Positions 55,393-64,000 of a stretch of DNA of 64,000 nt are shown piece by piece. The stretch's first letter is position 1. Each line of letters begins with the position of its first letter. The notes under the pieces were generated by a model, which made no database searches, had not been told where the DNA came from, and saw only the letters and a program-made list of their open reading frames with translations. The translations under genes were made by a program, and so were the position numbers. The stretch lies in the NCBI GenBank assembly GCA_000333855.2, contig CM007317.1, positions 1,239,071 through 1,303,070 of the forward strand. Direction: 5' to 3'. This stretch comes from Endotrypanum monterogeii. Taxonomy: Eukaryota; Euglenozoa; Kinetoplastea; Trypanosomatida; Trypanosomatidae.

Positions 55393-57432
55393 ATGAGCAG
55401 CCGTGATGCAAAACAGCACGCTGAGACTGGCTTCCCGTTTTGGGTCAACAACATTGATGCCTTTGCATCTTTACCAGAGCGCGATGTGACGTCGCCGTGC
55501 TCACTGCTCCACCTCCGCGATTTGTTCCGTTGCAACCTAACCGATCCTAGTGAGTGCTGGCAGTACATCCTTCTCTCAAGCTACAAGACAGACTTTCGAT
55601 GGTTGCTGGAGACCGTACCGGAGCTGTCTGCGGTGACAGGGAAACTGGTGATGCTCAGTGGTGAAAAAGGAACAGCGACGCTGCGGTGCCCTGCAGGAGC
55701 GGCTTTGTCACCCTCCACATCAACGTCGCCGCCGCTTTATCGCAGTAACCCATTTATAGCTGCCTTACACGAACATAAATTGAGCGCTTCCGCTTCACAG
55801 TCTACGCTCCCGCGAGATCGGCTTGTCGTTATTGAGCCCCCTTTACCCTTTGCCTTTGGAACTCATCACACAAAGATGGCTATGTGTGTCAATGGAAAGG
55901 GCCTGCGCATCGCCATCTTCACAGCAAACCTGCTGGAGCAGGATTGGTGCTGGAAATCGCAAGGAATATACGTACAGGACTTCCCATGGAAGAAACTCGG
56001 AGGGAATGCGCAAGAAAACTCTGCACCTTTGACAACTGGGGCCCGAACAGCTAGTAGCGACCCTAGTGGCGCTCATATCAGCACTACATCCGCTAAGGGC
56101 ACTCAGTTCGTTGAGCAACTTCGTCATTACTTGGCGCAGTGCGGTTTGAGTTTCGCTGCCGTTTTCAATTCACCATCAGCCGCATCATCTGCCGGACCTC
56201 TGGGGATCTTTGATACAGATTTCCTCTCTCACATTGACTTTTCCGCGGCGGCTGTGTGGCTTGTTAGTTCCGTACCCGGCACGTACCCACGGGGTGAGGT
56301 TTGTCCAGGATATCGTGTGGGACTGTATAGACTGGCAGAGGTTTTGGAGCTTTCGGGCGCAGCTATGCCCACAACGTCGGGGCGCATTGACCTTAGTTGG
56401 CAATATAGCTCTCAGGGATCGCTCAATCCAGCCTTTCTGAACTCGCTTCAAGCAGCCATGTGTGGTGAGTCGGTGTCAGTGATCGAGTCCGGCAAAGCAC
56501 CGCGTAGCCTTCGCGACGTGCAAGTAGTGTATCCTACGGAGGCAGAAGTGCGGAATAGCTGGGAGGGTTGGGGTGGCGGCGGGTCACTCCCGTTGCATAC
56601 ACGATGCTGCCATGCATTTGTGAACGAGCGTTTGCACCGCTGGGGCTGCGGCGTGAACCATCACTCGCCCACCTTCGAACCTTCAAAGTCAGCCAGAAAC
56701 TGTGCACCGCACACTAGCCGTGAGGACGCTGTAGATGTTGATGGAATGGACAGTGACCGCGAAGAGTCGACAAAACTGAGGAGTAGCTGCGCCGCCTACT
56801 GGCAGTTTTCGCTGCCTCACATCAAATCCTACGCAGCCGTGGCACCTGATCGCTCCAGCGTTCACTGGTTTCTTCTGACAAGTATGAACCTTTCCCAGGC
56901 AGCCTGGGGCAGTGTCAGCAGAAAGGTCAACGACCGCGGTGGGCAACATTTGTTGGTGCGCTCGTACGAGTTGGGCGTTCTCTACGACTCCCATTCTGCC
57001 ATTGATCTGTCGGTGTCCCCTATGTTTAGTGTGGTTGCCCAATCTGGAATTGAGCTTCCCACCCCTCGTAATTCTCATGCCGTGTTGTATGAAACACCGC
57101 TAGGTGTTGGAGCTTGCCGTGTGTGCGTGTACCTTCCTTACAACCTCCTTTCTCCAATGCCGTACGCAAGTACAGCTGCTCTGCAGGCGCTTAGGCGTGA
57201 AGGTAATCATAACGGCGAAAACACAGCAGCAGCAGCGCTGGACTGCCTTGATGTACCGTGGGTACTAGATATGCCCCACCGGGGTGCAGACGCGTACGGA
57301 TACGATTTGGGTAGTGCGTTTGAGAGAACTGGCCCGCTACTTTTATCGAAGTGGAGGCCGCGAATCCGTGGCTCAGCAACCACATGTGATCTCCATTCAA
57401 TAGCTTCACATAAGCGCAGGCGTGAAGAATAA
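55393..57432 (+). CDS. TDP1: Tyrosyl-DNA phosphodiesterase 1
   Basis: This is a 679-residue protein with ATG at 55393. It belongs to the phospholipase D superfamily Tdp1 family, which cleaves 3'-phosphotyrosyl bonds left by trapped topoisomerase I and so acts in nuclear DNA repair. Both family HKN motifs are present: H159-T-K161 with N179 (context GTHHTKM ... FTANL, then DWCWKSQGIY, typical of Tdp1), and H476-I-K478 with N499 (context HIKSY ... TSMNLSQAAWG). H159 is the expected nucleophile and H476 the general acid. Between the motifs lie variable inserts, including a Ser/Ala-rich stretch at about 215-240. Length is close to that of other eukaryotic Tdp1 proteins, with a shorter N-terminal extension than the human one. 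Trypanosomatid topoisomerase IB is known to be a two-subunit enzyme; this would be its repair partner. Confidence 0.95.
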   Translation: MSSRDAKQHAETGFPFWVNNIDAFASLPERDVTSPCSLLHLRDLFRCNLTDPSECWQYILLSSYKTDFRWLLETVPELSAVTGKLVMLSGEKGTATLRCPAGAALSPSTSTSPPLYRSNPFIAALHEHKLSASASQSTLPRDRLVVIEPPLPFAFGTHHTKMAMCVNGKGLRIAIFTANLLEQDWCWKSQGIYVQDFPWKKLGGNAQENSAPLTTGARTASSDPSGAHISTTSAKGTQFVEQLRHYLAQCGLSFAAVFNSPSAASSAGPLGIFDTDFLSHIDFSAAAVWLVSSVPGTYPRGEVCPGYRVGLYRLAEVLELSGAAMPTTSGRIDLSWQYSSQGSLNPAFLNSLQAAMCGESVSVIESGKAPRSLRDVQVVYPTEAEVRNSWEGWGGGGSLPLHTRCCHAFVNERLHRWGCGVNHHSPTFEPSKSARNCAPHTSREDAVDVDGMDSDREESTKLRSSCAAYWQFSLPHIKSYAAVAPDRSSVHWFLLTSMNLSQAAWGSVSRKVNDRGGQHLLVRSYELGVLYDSHSAIDLSVSPMFSVVAQSGIELPTPRNSHAVLYETPLGVGACRVCVYLPYNLLSPMPYASTAALQALRREGNHNGENTAAAALDCLDVPWVLDMPHRGADAYGYDLGSAFERTGPLLLSKWRPRIRGSATTCDLHSIASHKRRREE

Positions 57433-58751
57433 GGTGTTATGAACGACAACACGTTACCTTTTCCGTTTTTCAATCCTCTAGGTGGTGCCGTCGAAATCGT
57501 TGATGTGAACAATGGATGTTTTCTCCCTTTTTTCCCGGCCCCATCCTCACCTGTAGTTTTTCTTGTGCATCTCATATTTGTCCCGGGAAGAGGTGCAGGT
57601 ACTGAGGAACATGCATATCCGACTGCCACACATGACTAGAAGGTCCCCAAAAGACTAGTACGTTGATGGTTAGTACTTTTTGTTGTGTCACTGGAGAAAA
57701 CAGATCGAAATGCTGCAAAAGATATGATTTCTTTTGCATCAATAACTTTGTCGTGTTAAGCTCTGCTTATATATATATATATATATAGGGACAAGTCTTT
57801 GGGTTTTCTTTACTTCCATGGCTGCAGAGCCGACTGCTATTACCTCTTCACCGTCTCTGTCGTGGACTCATTTCTCCCCCATCTGCTTCGCTCGGCAACC
57901 TCGAGAATATGGCCGGAGTTCCTTCGAGCCGAGCTGCTAAGATTGGTATGTGTGTGTTTGTGTGTGGCCTGTGGGGTTGAAGGTGCTCATGCAGCATGGG
58001 GGTGTGAGTGTGTGGAAAATTAATGTTTCAAATAACTGAAAGAATTTTGGAGACTAGAACAATCGGTTCTCTTCACCGCCCTCCACAACACCCCTAGCGA
58101 ACGCTCATTGCTTTCCCACATCCCCAATAATTGGAGGGGCGCTTATCACCGCGTGGTATCGGCAGAGCGTGGTGACGTGGTCCGGCTAGGATAGCCGAGT
58201 TTTCATGGGCCTACCGTACATGCCCCCGCTATTCGGTACAACGTGAAGGGGCCTGTGGAGAAGTCGGGGTGGTTACGGTTTAGGGGTTTCAAGGACGCCC
58301 TCATTTAATATCTAGAGCAGCAACATCATCGACGCATATGTGGGCCGGGGGAAACAAACACAGAGGAGGAAGCGCCTGACTTGGCTTTTGCGATCGTTGA
58401 CTGCTTCTGATGGTGATATTGTTATCATTCTTGAATGGAATCCCTCCGCAAACAAACACACACACACACACACACACATACGTTGCACTTTACATCCCTT
58501 TTTTCTCACGACTCATTAAGCCGCTTTTTTCCCCCTTCCGGTTATATTCCCGGACGTTCGTCCATGCATATTTCCACATACTTTTGCCAAGTCTTACTTG
58601 AAAACTTATTTCTCTTGAAATCGAAAGCGTGGCGAGTCGAGGCGTCGACGAAAACAGCCAGTAGCACCAGCCTTTTCACGCACAGCAGTTTTTCTTTTCT
58701 CTTGAATTCGTCACGTGCCCCTCCGTTTTTTTTTTGTTCCCGAGAAAAAAA
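57433..58751. other. 1.3 kb spacer with a dispersed element
   Basis: A TA tract lies at 57769-57787, the third element copy at 58135-58362, and a (CA)n tract at 58456-58479. T/C tracts at 58687-58702 and 58724-58738 precede the next gene, with AG at 58743-58744 only 7 nt before its ATG. No gene is supported. Confidence 0.7.
58135..58362 (+). mobile_element. Dispersed element, copy 3 (3' shortened)
   Basis: This copy matches 14917-15144 with a few substitutions and stops near gaaacaaacacag, missing the last 25 or so bases present in copies 1 and 2. The hairpin keeps both stem arms while the loop changes from GGG to GGA. It lies 390 bp before the giant FAZ-like gene. Confidence 0.7.
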
Positions 58752-61700
58752 ATGACTTCGGCGGCGTCCTCGGAGCTCTCAGTCACACGGCAGAGCATCG
58801 GATTCAGTGGGGATGGGTGGCTTGAAATTGCGCGGGCACAGAATGACGCCATCACAGCCACGTTCAGGGAGGAAACCGCCGAAGCACTCAGTATTTCCTT
58901 CCAGGATGTTTTTGACATCTCCTTCACCGATGGCCCCTTTACGGTGCACTGCGCTGTGCGCCACGCCGCACATCTCTCCGAGGCGCATGTTAAACAGGTT
59001 CTCTCCTCGTGCCCCTACCCGCGAGTGTGGGAGCTCTACTCCAGCTATAAAGAAAAGAAACGGGAAAGCACAGGCGTCTATTCGACTGATGCGCCTACTT
59101 TAGTATCATCAGTAGAGGCGAGCAAGGGGGGAGGCGGAAGAGAGATCGATGTAGCATCCCAAATAGACCACCCATATGTGATTTACCTCCGTGGCGACCA
59201 ATGGGCATCGGCATTGACGGCTCACAGGCTCGAGCTTGAGCAGGCTGCGCTTCTGGACATCACAAACGCTCTGAACAGCAGCGACGTTGATAAGGGGGAT
59301 GTAAAAGGCAACAAGGGACAGGGGAAAGCTCACGTAAAACTGGAAGCTATGAGGGGTGGCGCTGTTCTGACATGCGGGATTCCGTATGATCTCTCCGCTG
59401 ATAGTCGGCGAGATCAGAAAGCGTTGCTTGGCCGTTGTGTGTATCCAAACTTGTCGTCAACATACACTCAGGTCACCTCTGACGCCACTCTCGTCGAGAC
59501 GCGCCACCGCACCCTCCTAGGCGGTGATGGATGGAAGAAAGTCTTTGCAGCTGCCCCAGATAAGATCACTGAGGCGTTCCGTGAGGATGTAGCAGAGCAG
59601 TTGCACCTATCAGTTGACTCCGTGAAGCCACCCACGTGCACAGCGGCCTCTGAACTGGAGTTCACTGTCGAACACGCACCAAGCGTATCGATAGCTGTTA
59701 TCAATGTGGAGCTTGGTGAGTGCAACTATAAGCGCACTTGGCTCGTCTATAATATGGTCATCGGGTCTAGTCCTCCTGTAGCGGCGCTGTATTCGAAAGG
59801 TCGCCCGGGCAAGAAATCTCCGATCGAGATGATCTTAATAAGCAGCAGAGGCGGCGATGTTGAACACGCGATATCCACTCGCCATCGCCTGCGCTTTGCC
59901 GGTGATGCCTGGGCAGCGGTGATAAAGTCACACGGCGAGGCTGTCGTGACTAGTGTGCTTGTGCAGGACATCTGTTTTGCTCTCCGACTGGAAACTAAAA
60001 ATGTCCGTGTACTTCGTTTGGAGACAGGCAGTCTTGTGGCTGAACTCCTTCTTATACATTCCTCTTCCCTCTCACGAAAAGAGATTGACAAAATTCTCGC
60101 GTCATTTCCTTTTCCCGAAACATGGAAGCTGCTCTGTCAAAAAACATTGCTCTCCACGCCCCCACAGAACCCAGACGAAGAGCTCGTGAAAAAAGTCTAT
60201 CCGACTGTGCAGATGCGCTTTCACGGTGACGGGTGGGCTGGTGTTGTTGACAAGGACGAAAAAAAGTTGCGCAGATGCCTTCAAGAGGATGTTGCCACAC
60301 TGTTTACAACTCCCTCAAGTGCAGTCCAAAAAGTTGAGATGAACATGGATACTTTGTCGGTTGTGTTCGACGCCGAGCAGAGTGCTTTGGGCGACCGAAA
60401 AACCCTGCAGAAGGTGTTGACCAAGTGCCCTTTCAAAAAAACATGGATGCTTTATCAGCACTACAACGCCTCCAAAGGCGATGTGTCGCTTATCACCACC
60501 CGCCATCATCTTCTTCTCCCTGGCCACGCTTGGTCGCGTGTGCTGGAAGGAAACAAAGCCGCCGTCCAGAGCGCATTGGTTGCGGATGTCGCAGAGGAAC
60601 TTCTTGTTCAGGAGTCGCAGGTGACAGAGGTTTCCTTTACCGGTGAGCTAAAGGCCATGTTTGCCGTTTCTCACCCCGCAACCATCACACGACAAGAAAT
60701 AGAAGAGCTGCTCAGCAAAGGGCGATTCCCGCGATTATGGGATTTGCACATGGAAGCACATTCATGGACGGGAGATAAAACACGCGAGGAGCTCCCTGCT
60801 ACGACTATCGAGGCTACAGCACCCACACAGGTTTTCAGTGCTATACCCGCCTCCCTCGCTTCAAGCGCTAGCAGCGTAGTTACGAGTCACCACCGCGTCG
60901 TTCTTTACGGCTCCCATTGGGAAATCGCGATGCAAGATAGCCAGACACAGCTTCGAGAAGCGTTTATCAACGACGTAAAGTCTGCACTTGATGTGTCAGC
61001 GGGTGCTGTGCAGTCTATGATACTCCAACTTGGGAGTCTGATCTTCCATTTCGATCTGACCCACTTCTCTGCACTTGACCCGCAAGAGGTCGACCGTTGC
61101 CTCAGCGTCTTCGAGTTTCCTCGCACCTGGGCTGTACACGCCGAGTCTGTTGCTATTAGTACGAAAAGATTAACCAGCGGCACCACAACCCATCACCGTG
61201 TGAAGCTCGAGGGTGAGGAGTGGGATACAATACTGGCCGTGCATACCCCCGAGTTGAAGGCGGCCTTGGTGAAGGACCTCGCTGGTTCGCTGGGGCTGCC
61301 GAAGACCGCCTTCTCCAACCTGACCTTCTCGCTGGGAAGTCTCTCAGTTGATATGGACATATGCCACCCGGCTGAGTGGACACTCGAGAGGACAGATGAA
61401 CAATTGGCTAGGTGTCCTTTCACCGAGACGTGGACTTTGTACAACTCTGTGAAAGTAAGGTCCACTACACAAGTGACCCGGCACCGCGTTTACATAGAGG
61501 GTGACCATTGGGTGACCATCCTTCACAACCATGCCGAAGACTTGGAGCAAGCATTTACGTTAGACGTCTGCGAAGCTGTGGAGCTGTCGGAAACTGCCGT
61601 AAGGTCGCTCAAGTTCAACGTCGGCAGTCTTGTCGCTGAGTTCAAGCTTGTGCATGATCGATACGAGCGCCAGGTGTACGACGAGAAGCTTGCGAGCTGT

Positions 61701-64000
61701 CCGTTCCATCGCTCATGGACCCTGTATCATTCGAAGGTCGAACAGTCCGAGTCTTCACAGTCGACCACAATTACGACAGACCACTACATACAGCTTGATG
61801 GAAGGGCCTGGGCGCCAATTTTCGAACATCAGTTGCCCGCCCTTACAGCGGCGATCACGTCTGATGTTAGCAACGCTTGCGCTTTGCCAAGGTCAAACAT
61901 CAGCGATCTCGCTTTCGACCCGTCTCACTTTGGCGTCTACTTCAAGGTCAAGCACCCAATCAGTAGTACGACAGCAGACATTAACAAAGTTCTTTCCGCA
62001 GCGCTGTTCCCCATCACCTGGAGTTACTACCCCAGCAAAAGTGAGAGATCTGAACTGCGAACGGCCGAGGAATCTCTCATCGCGTACCCCCTTTGCTCCA
62101 CATATGTGGAAGATGTACAGAACAACTTACCTCTCACGAAAGCATCAGATCCAGAGCATCAGACGCTATCACAACTACAAAAAGCAAAGGTAGATGCACT
62201 ATCAATCCTCGTCTCGGAAACACCTCCACCAAGTCCGCCGGACACGAACCCAGAAAAGCCTTCCGGTAAATTTCAAGCTTTAATCTCTGAAACGTCAATA
62301 GCAGCTGACCACCCTTCCTCGCCACTTGAGAACTTCTCACCAGATGGATATGCACGAAGCAATCCCTATGTTACCACTTCAGCAGAAACGCCTCATCTGC
62401 CCATTGACCCGATTTCAGCACCCGATTCGATCAATCGACAGCAAACAATCCCCCTTTCGACTTCAACCGAAGATCAGCAGTCCTTCAAGCCACCTCGTCA
62501 TACCTCTCTACAAGCTTACGAGGCAAACACCTCGGCCCAACCAATGGAACATGTACAAAATGTGAAGAAAAACCGACCAGAAATGGGACCGGTGGCGGCC
62601 ACTGTAGTGACAACACACCACGTGCGCCTGGAGGGCGAGCTGTGGGCGCGGGTTCTAGAGGACTGCGCTGACGCAGTGAAGCACGCGTTCGAGACCGACG
62701 TGTGCGAAGCGACAGCGTTGCCGCGCAGCGCAATACATAAACTGATGTTGGCAGCAGGCAGTCTCTTAGCAGACTTCCAGCTGACGCACAGCGGCGTGCC
62801 GAAGAAGCAGCTGAATACCGCGCTGGCGCATTCGTCCTACACGCACACGTGGAGTATCTACGAGCGTATCGTGACACGTCTCGAGCAGCAAGGAGCGCGT
62901 AGCGCAGTGCCGCAGCCGGTTGTGATCCAGGACTCAGATAGTTTCATCTCGCTTGATGATGTGCACCAGGAAAAGGCACGTGCCGAAAAAGAAGGAGCGA
63001 CAGTCGAAGCTGCACTAGTTGATGAGAAGCACACACCTGCGCCGCACCGTGAAATCGAACCAGGAAAGCCACTACCAATAGAAGGCCAAACATACCCACC
63101 GGAGAACCCGGTGGCGGGCACTGTAGTGACAACACACCACGTACGCCTGGAGGGCGAGCTGTGGGCGCGGGTTCTAGAGGACTGCGCTGACGCAGTGAAG
63201 CACGCGTTCGAGACCGACGTGTGCGAAGCGACAGCGTTGCCGCGCAGCGCAATACATAAACTGATGTTGGCAGCAGGCAGTCTCTTAGCAGACTTCCAGC
63301 TGACGCACAGCGGCGTGCCGAAGAAGCAGCTGAATACCGCGCTGGCGCATTCGTCCTACACGCACACGTGGAGTATCTACGAGCGTATCGTGACACGTCT
63401 CGAGCAGCAAGGAGCGCGTAGCGCAGTGCCGCAGCCGGTTGTGATCCAGGACTCAGATAGTTTCATCTCGCTTGATGATGTGCACCAGGAAAAGGCACGT
63501 GCCGAAAAAGAAGGAGCGACAGTCGAAGCTGCACTAGTTGATGAGAAGCACACACCTGCGCCGCACCGTGAAATCGAACCAGGAAAGCCACTACCAATAG
63601 AAGGCCAAACATACCCACCGGAGAACCCGGTGGCGGGCACTGTAGTGACAACACACCACGTACGCCTGGAGGGCGAGCTGTGGGCGCGGGTTCTAGAGGA
63701 CTGCGCTGACGCAGTGAAGCACGCGTTCGAGACCGACGTGTGCGAAGCGACAGCGTTGCCGCGCAGCGCAATACATAAACTGATGTTGGCAGCAGGCAGT
63801 CTCTTAGCAGACTTCCAGCTGACGCACAGCGGCGTGCCGAAGAAGCAGCTGAATACCGCGCTGGCGCATTCGTCCTACACGCACACTTTGGGCCTCTACG
63901 AGGGCGCTATCACCCGTCTTGAGGAGCGGTCTGCGTCCACCACAGCACAACTTCGGGATGTGATCCAGGACACGGTTAGCTTTATTTCACTAGACTTTGA
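58752..64000 (+). CDS. Giant FAZ1-like tandem domain protein (3' partial)
   Basis: The frame is open from ATG 58752 to the window end, 1749 codons, with no stop. It consists of at least 13 copies of a domain of about 85 residues with the pattern H-H-x-V-x-L-x-G-x-x-W, a leucine-rich middle with D-V, then G-S-L-x-x-x-F-x-L-x-H, ending F-x-x-T-W-x-L-Y. Domains start near 58788, 59167 (degenerate), 59490, 59875, 60200, 60495, 60880, 61180, 61475, 61770, 62610, 63129 and 63648. A disordered Ser/Pro linker fills about 62036-62590. I match this by eye to the conserved domain of flagellar attachment zone protein 1 and its kinetoplastid relatives, which are large cytoskeletal proteins linking flagellum to cell body. 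The family call is moderately sure; frame and repeats are certain. The last three domains lie in almost identical repeats. Confidence 0.8.
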   Translation, partial: MTSAASSELSVTRQSIGFSGDGWLEIARAQNDAITATFREETAEALSISFQDVFDISFTDGPFTVHCAVRHAAHLSEAHVKQVLSSCPYPRVWELYSSYKEKKRESTGVYSTDAPTLVSSVEASKGGGGREIDVASQIDHPYVIYLRGDQWASALTAHRLELEQAALLDITNALNSSDVDKGDVKGNKGQGKAHVKLEAMRGGAVLTCGIPYDLSADSRRDQKALLGRCVYPNLSSTYTQVTSDATLVETRHRTLLGGDGWKKVFAAAPDKITEAFREDVAEQLHLSVDSVKPPTCTAASELEFTVEHAPSVSIAVINVELGECNYKRTWLVYNMVIGSSPPVAALYSKGRPGKKSPIEMILISSRGGDVEHAISTRHRLRFAGDAWAAVIKSHGEAVVTSVLVQDICFALRLETKNVRVLRLETGSLVAELLLIHSSSLSRKEIDKILASFPFPETWKLLCQKTLLSTPPQNPDEELVKKVYPTVQMRFHGDGWAGVVDKDEKKLRRCLQEDVATLFTTPSSAVQKVEMNMDTLSVVFDAEQSALGDRKTLQKVLTKCPFKKTWMLYQHYNASKGDVSLITTRHHLLLPGHAWSRVLEGNKAAVQSALVADVAEELLVQESQVTEVSFTGELKAMFAVSHPATITRQEIEELLSKGRFPRLWDLHMEAHSWTGDKTREELPATTIEATAPTQVFSAIPASLASSASSVVTSHHRVVLYGSHWEIAMQDSQTQLREAFINDVKSALDVSAGAVQSMILQLGSLIFHFDLTHFSALDPQEVDRCLSVFEFPRTWAVHAESVAISTKRLTSGTTTHHRVKLEGEEWDTILAVHTPELKAALVKDLAGSLGLPKTAFSNLTFSLGSLSVDMDICHPAEWTLERTDEQLARCPFTETWTLYNSVKVRSTTQVTRHRVYIEGDHWVTILHNHAEDLEQAFTLDVCEAVELSETAVRSLKFNVGSLVAEFKLVHDRYERQVYDEKLASCPFHRSWTLYHSKVEQSESSQSTTITTDHYIQLDGRAWAPIFEHQLPALTAAITSDVSNACALPRSNISDLAFDPSHFGVYFKVKHPISSTTADINKVLSAALFPITWSYYPSKSERSELRTAEESLIAYPLCSTYVEDVQNNLPLTKASDPEHQTLSQLQKAKVDALSILVSETPPPSPPDTNPEKPSGKFQALISETSIAADHPSSPLENFSPDGYARSNPYVTTSAETPHLPIDPISAPDSINRQQTIPLSTSTEDQQSFKPPRHTSLQAYEANTSAQPMEHVQNVKKNRPEMGPVAATVVTTHHVRLEGELWARVLEDCADAVKHAFETDVCEATALPRSAIHKLMLAAGSLLADFQLTHSGVPKKQLNTALAHSSYTHTWSIYERIVTRLEQQGARSAVPQPVVIQDSDSFISLDDVHQEKARAEKEGATVEAALVDEKHTPAPHREIEPGKPLPIEGQTYPPENPVAGTVVTTHHVRLEGELWARVLEDCADAVKHAFETDVCEATALPRSAIHKLMLAAGSLLADFQLTHSGVPKKQLNTALAHSSYTHTWSIYERIVTRLEQQGARSAVPQPVVIQDSDSFISLDDVHQEKARAEKEGATVEAALVDEKHTPAPHREIEPGKPLPIEGQTYPPENPVAGTVVTTHHVRLEGELWARVLEDCADAVKHAFETDVCEATALPRSAIHKLMLAAGSLLADFQLTHSGVPKKQLNTALAHSSYTHTLGLYEGAITRLEERSASTTAQLRDVIQDTVSFISLDF
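62591..63886 (+). repeat. 519-bp tandem repeat in coding sequence
   Basis: Unit A starts at 62591, unit B at 63110 and unit C at 63629, each 519 bp (173 residues, frame-preserving). A and B differ at only two bases that I can see (near 62599 and 62624). C is identical to B until 63886, then diverges in the TWSIYE region. Each unit is one FAZ1-like domain plus a charged linker. Confidence 0.95.

Noticed and set aside
62485..63771. Repeated minus-strand open frames
   Set aside because: They are antisense shadows of the 519-bp coding repeats.

Overview
The window reads as nuclear DNA of a trypanosomatid (kinetoplastid) protist. All nine supported genes lie on the + strand, appear intronless, and are separated by spacers full of polypyrimidine runs that end in AG, as expected for polycistronic transcription with trans-splicing. 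The gene content agrees: a tyrosyl-DNA phosphodiesterase, a giant tandem-domain protein resembling flagellar attachment zone (FAZ) proteins, and long lineage-specific disordered proteins. Spacers are unusually long for this group (0.9 to 9.8 kb) and rich in (TA)n, (CA)n and T/C tracts. I cannot name the genus.

Region 1 (about 3.4-28.0 kb) holds four consecutive genes of apparently related proteins: 3434-7072, 12787-13776, 17509-20856 and 24815-28039. Three carry C-terminal domains that look like kinesin motor domains which have lost the P-loop and both switch motifs. The first gene carries two such domains in tandem. The second gene lacks the domain but shares the low-complexity Gly/Tyr/Met and RxxS-rich style. 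I infer a cytoskeletal or flagellar pseudo-kinesin family; this is the most interesting content of the window.

Region 2 (33.6-49.1 kb) holds two long Ser-rich disordered proteins of unknown function, 33615-36176 and 45946-49080. The second has a candidate PP1-docking motif. The 9.8 kb spacer between them contains two hairpin loci and a stretch of ordinary-complexity sequence near 37.6-40.6 kb that no gene explains.

Region 3 (50.0-64.0 kb) holds a very long ABC protein with a single C-terminal nucleotide-binding domain (49963-54309), Tdp1 (55393-57432), and the start of a giant protein with at least 13 FAZ1-like domains. The giant gene (58752 onward) runs off the window edge through nearly identical 519-bp repeats.

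A dispersed element of about 255 bp occurs three times (14.9, 30.9 and 58.1 kb; two + and one - orientation). An N gap at 1873-1900 is flanked by sequence that looks like base-calling noise. I saw no tRNA, rRNA or CRISPR array. Gene starts were set at the first ATG downstream of a plausible splice acceptor; longer open frames beginning at GTG or TTG were not used.
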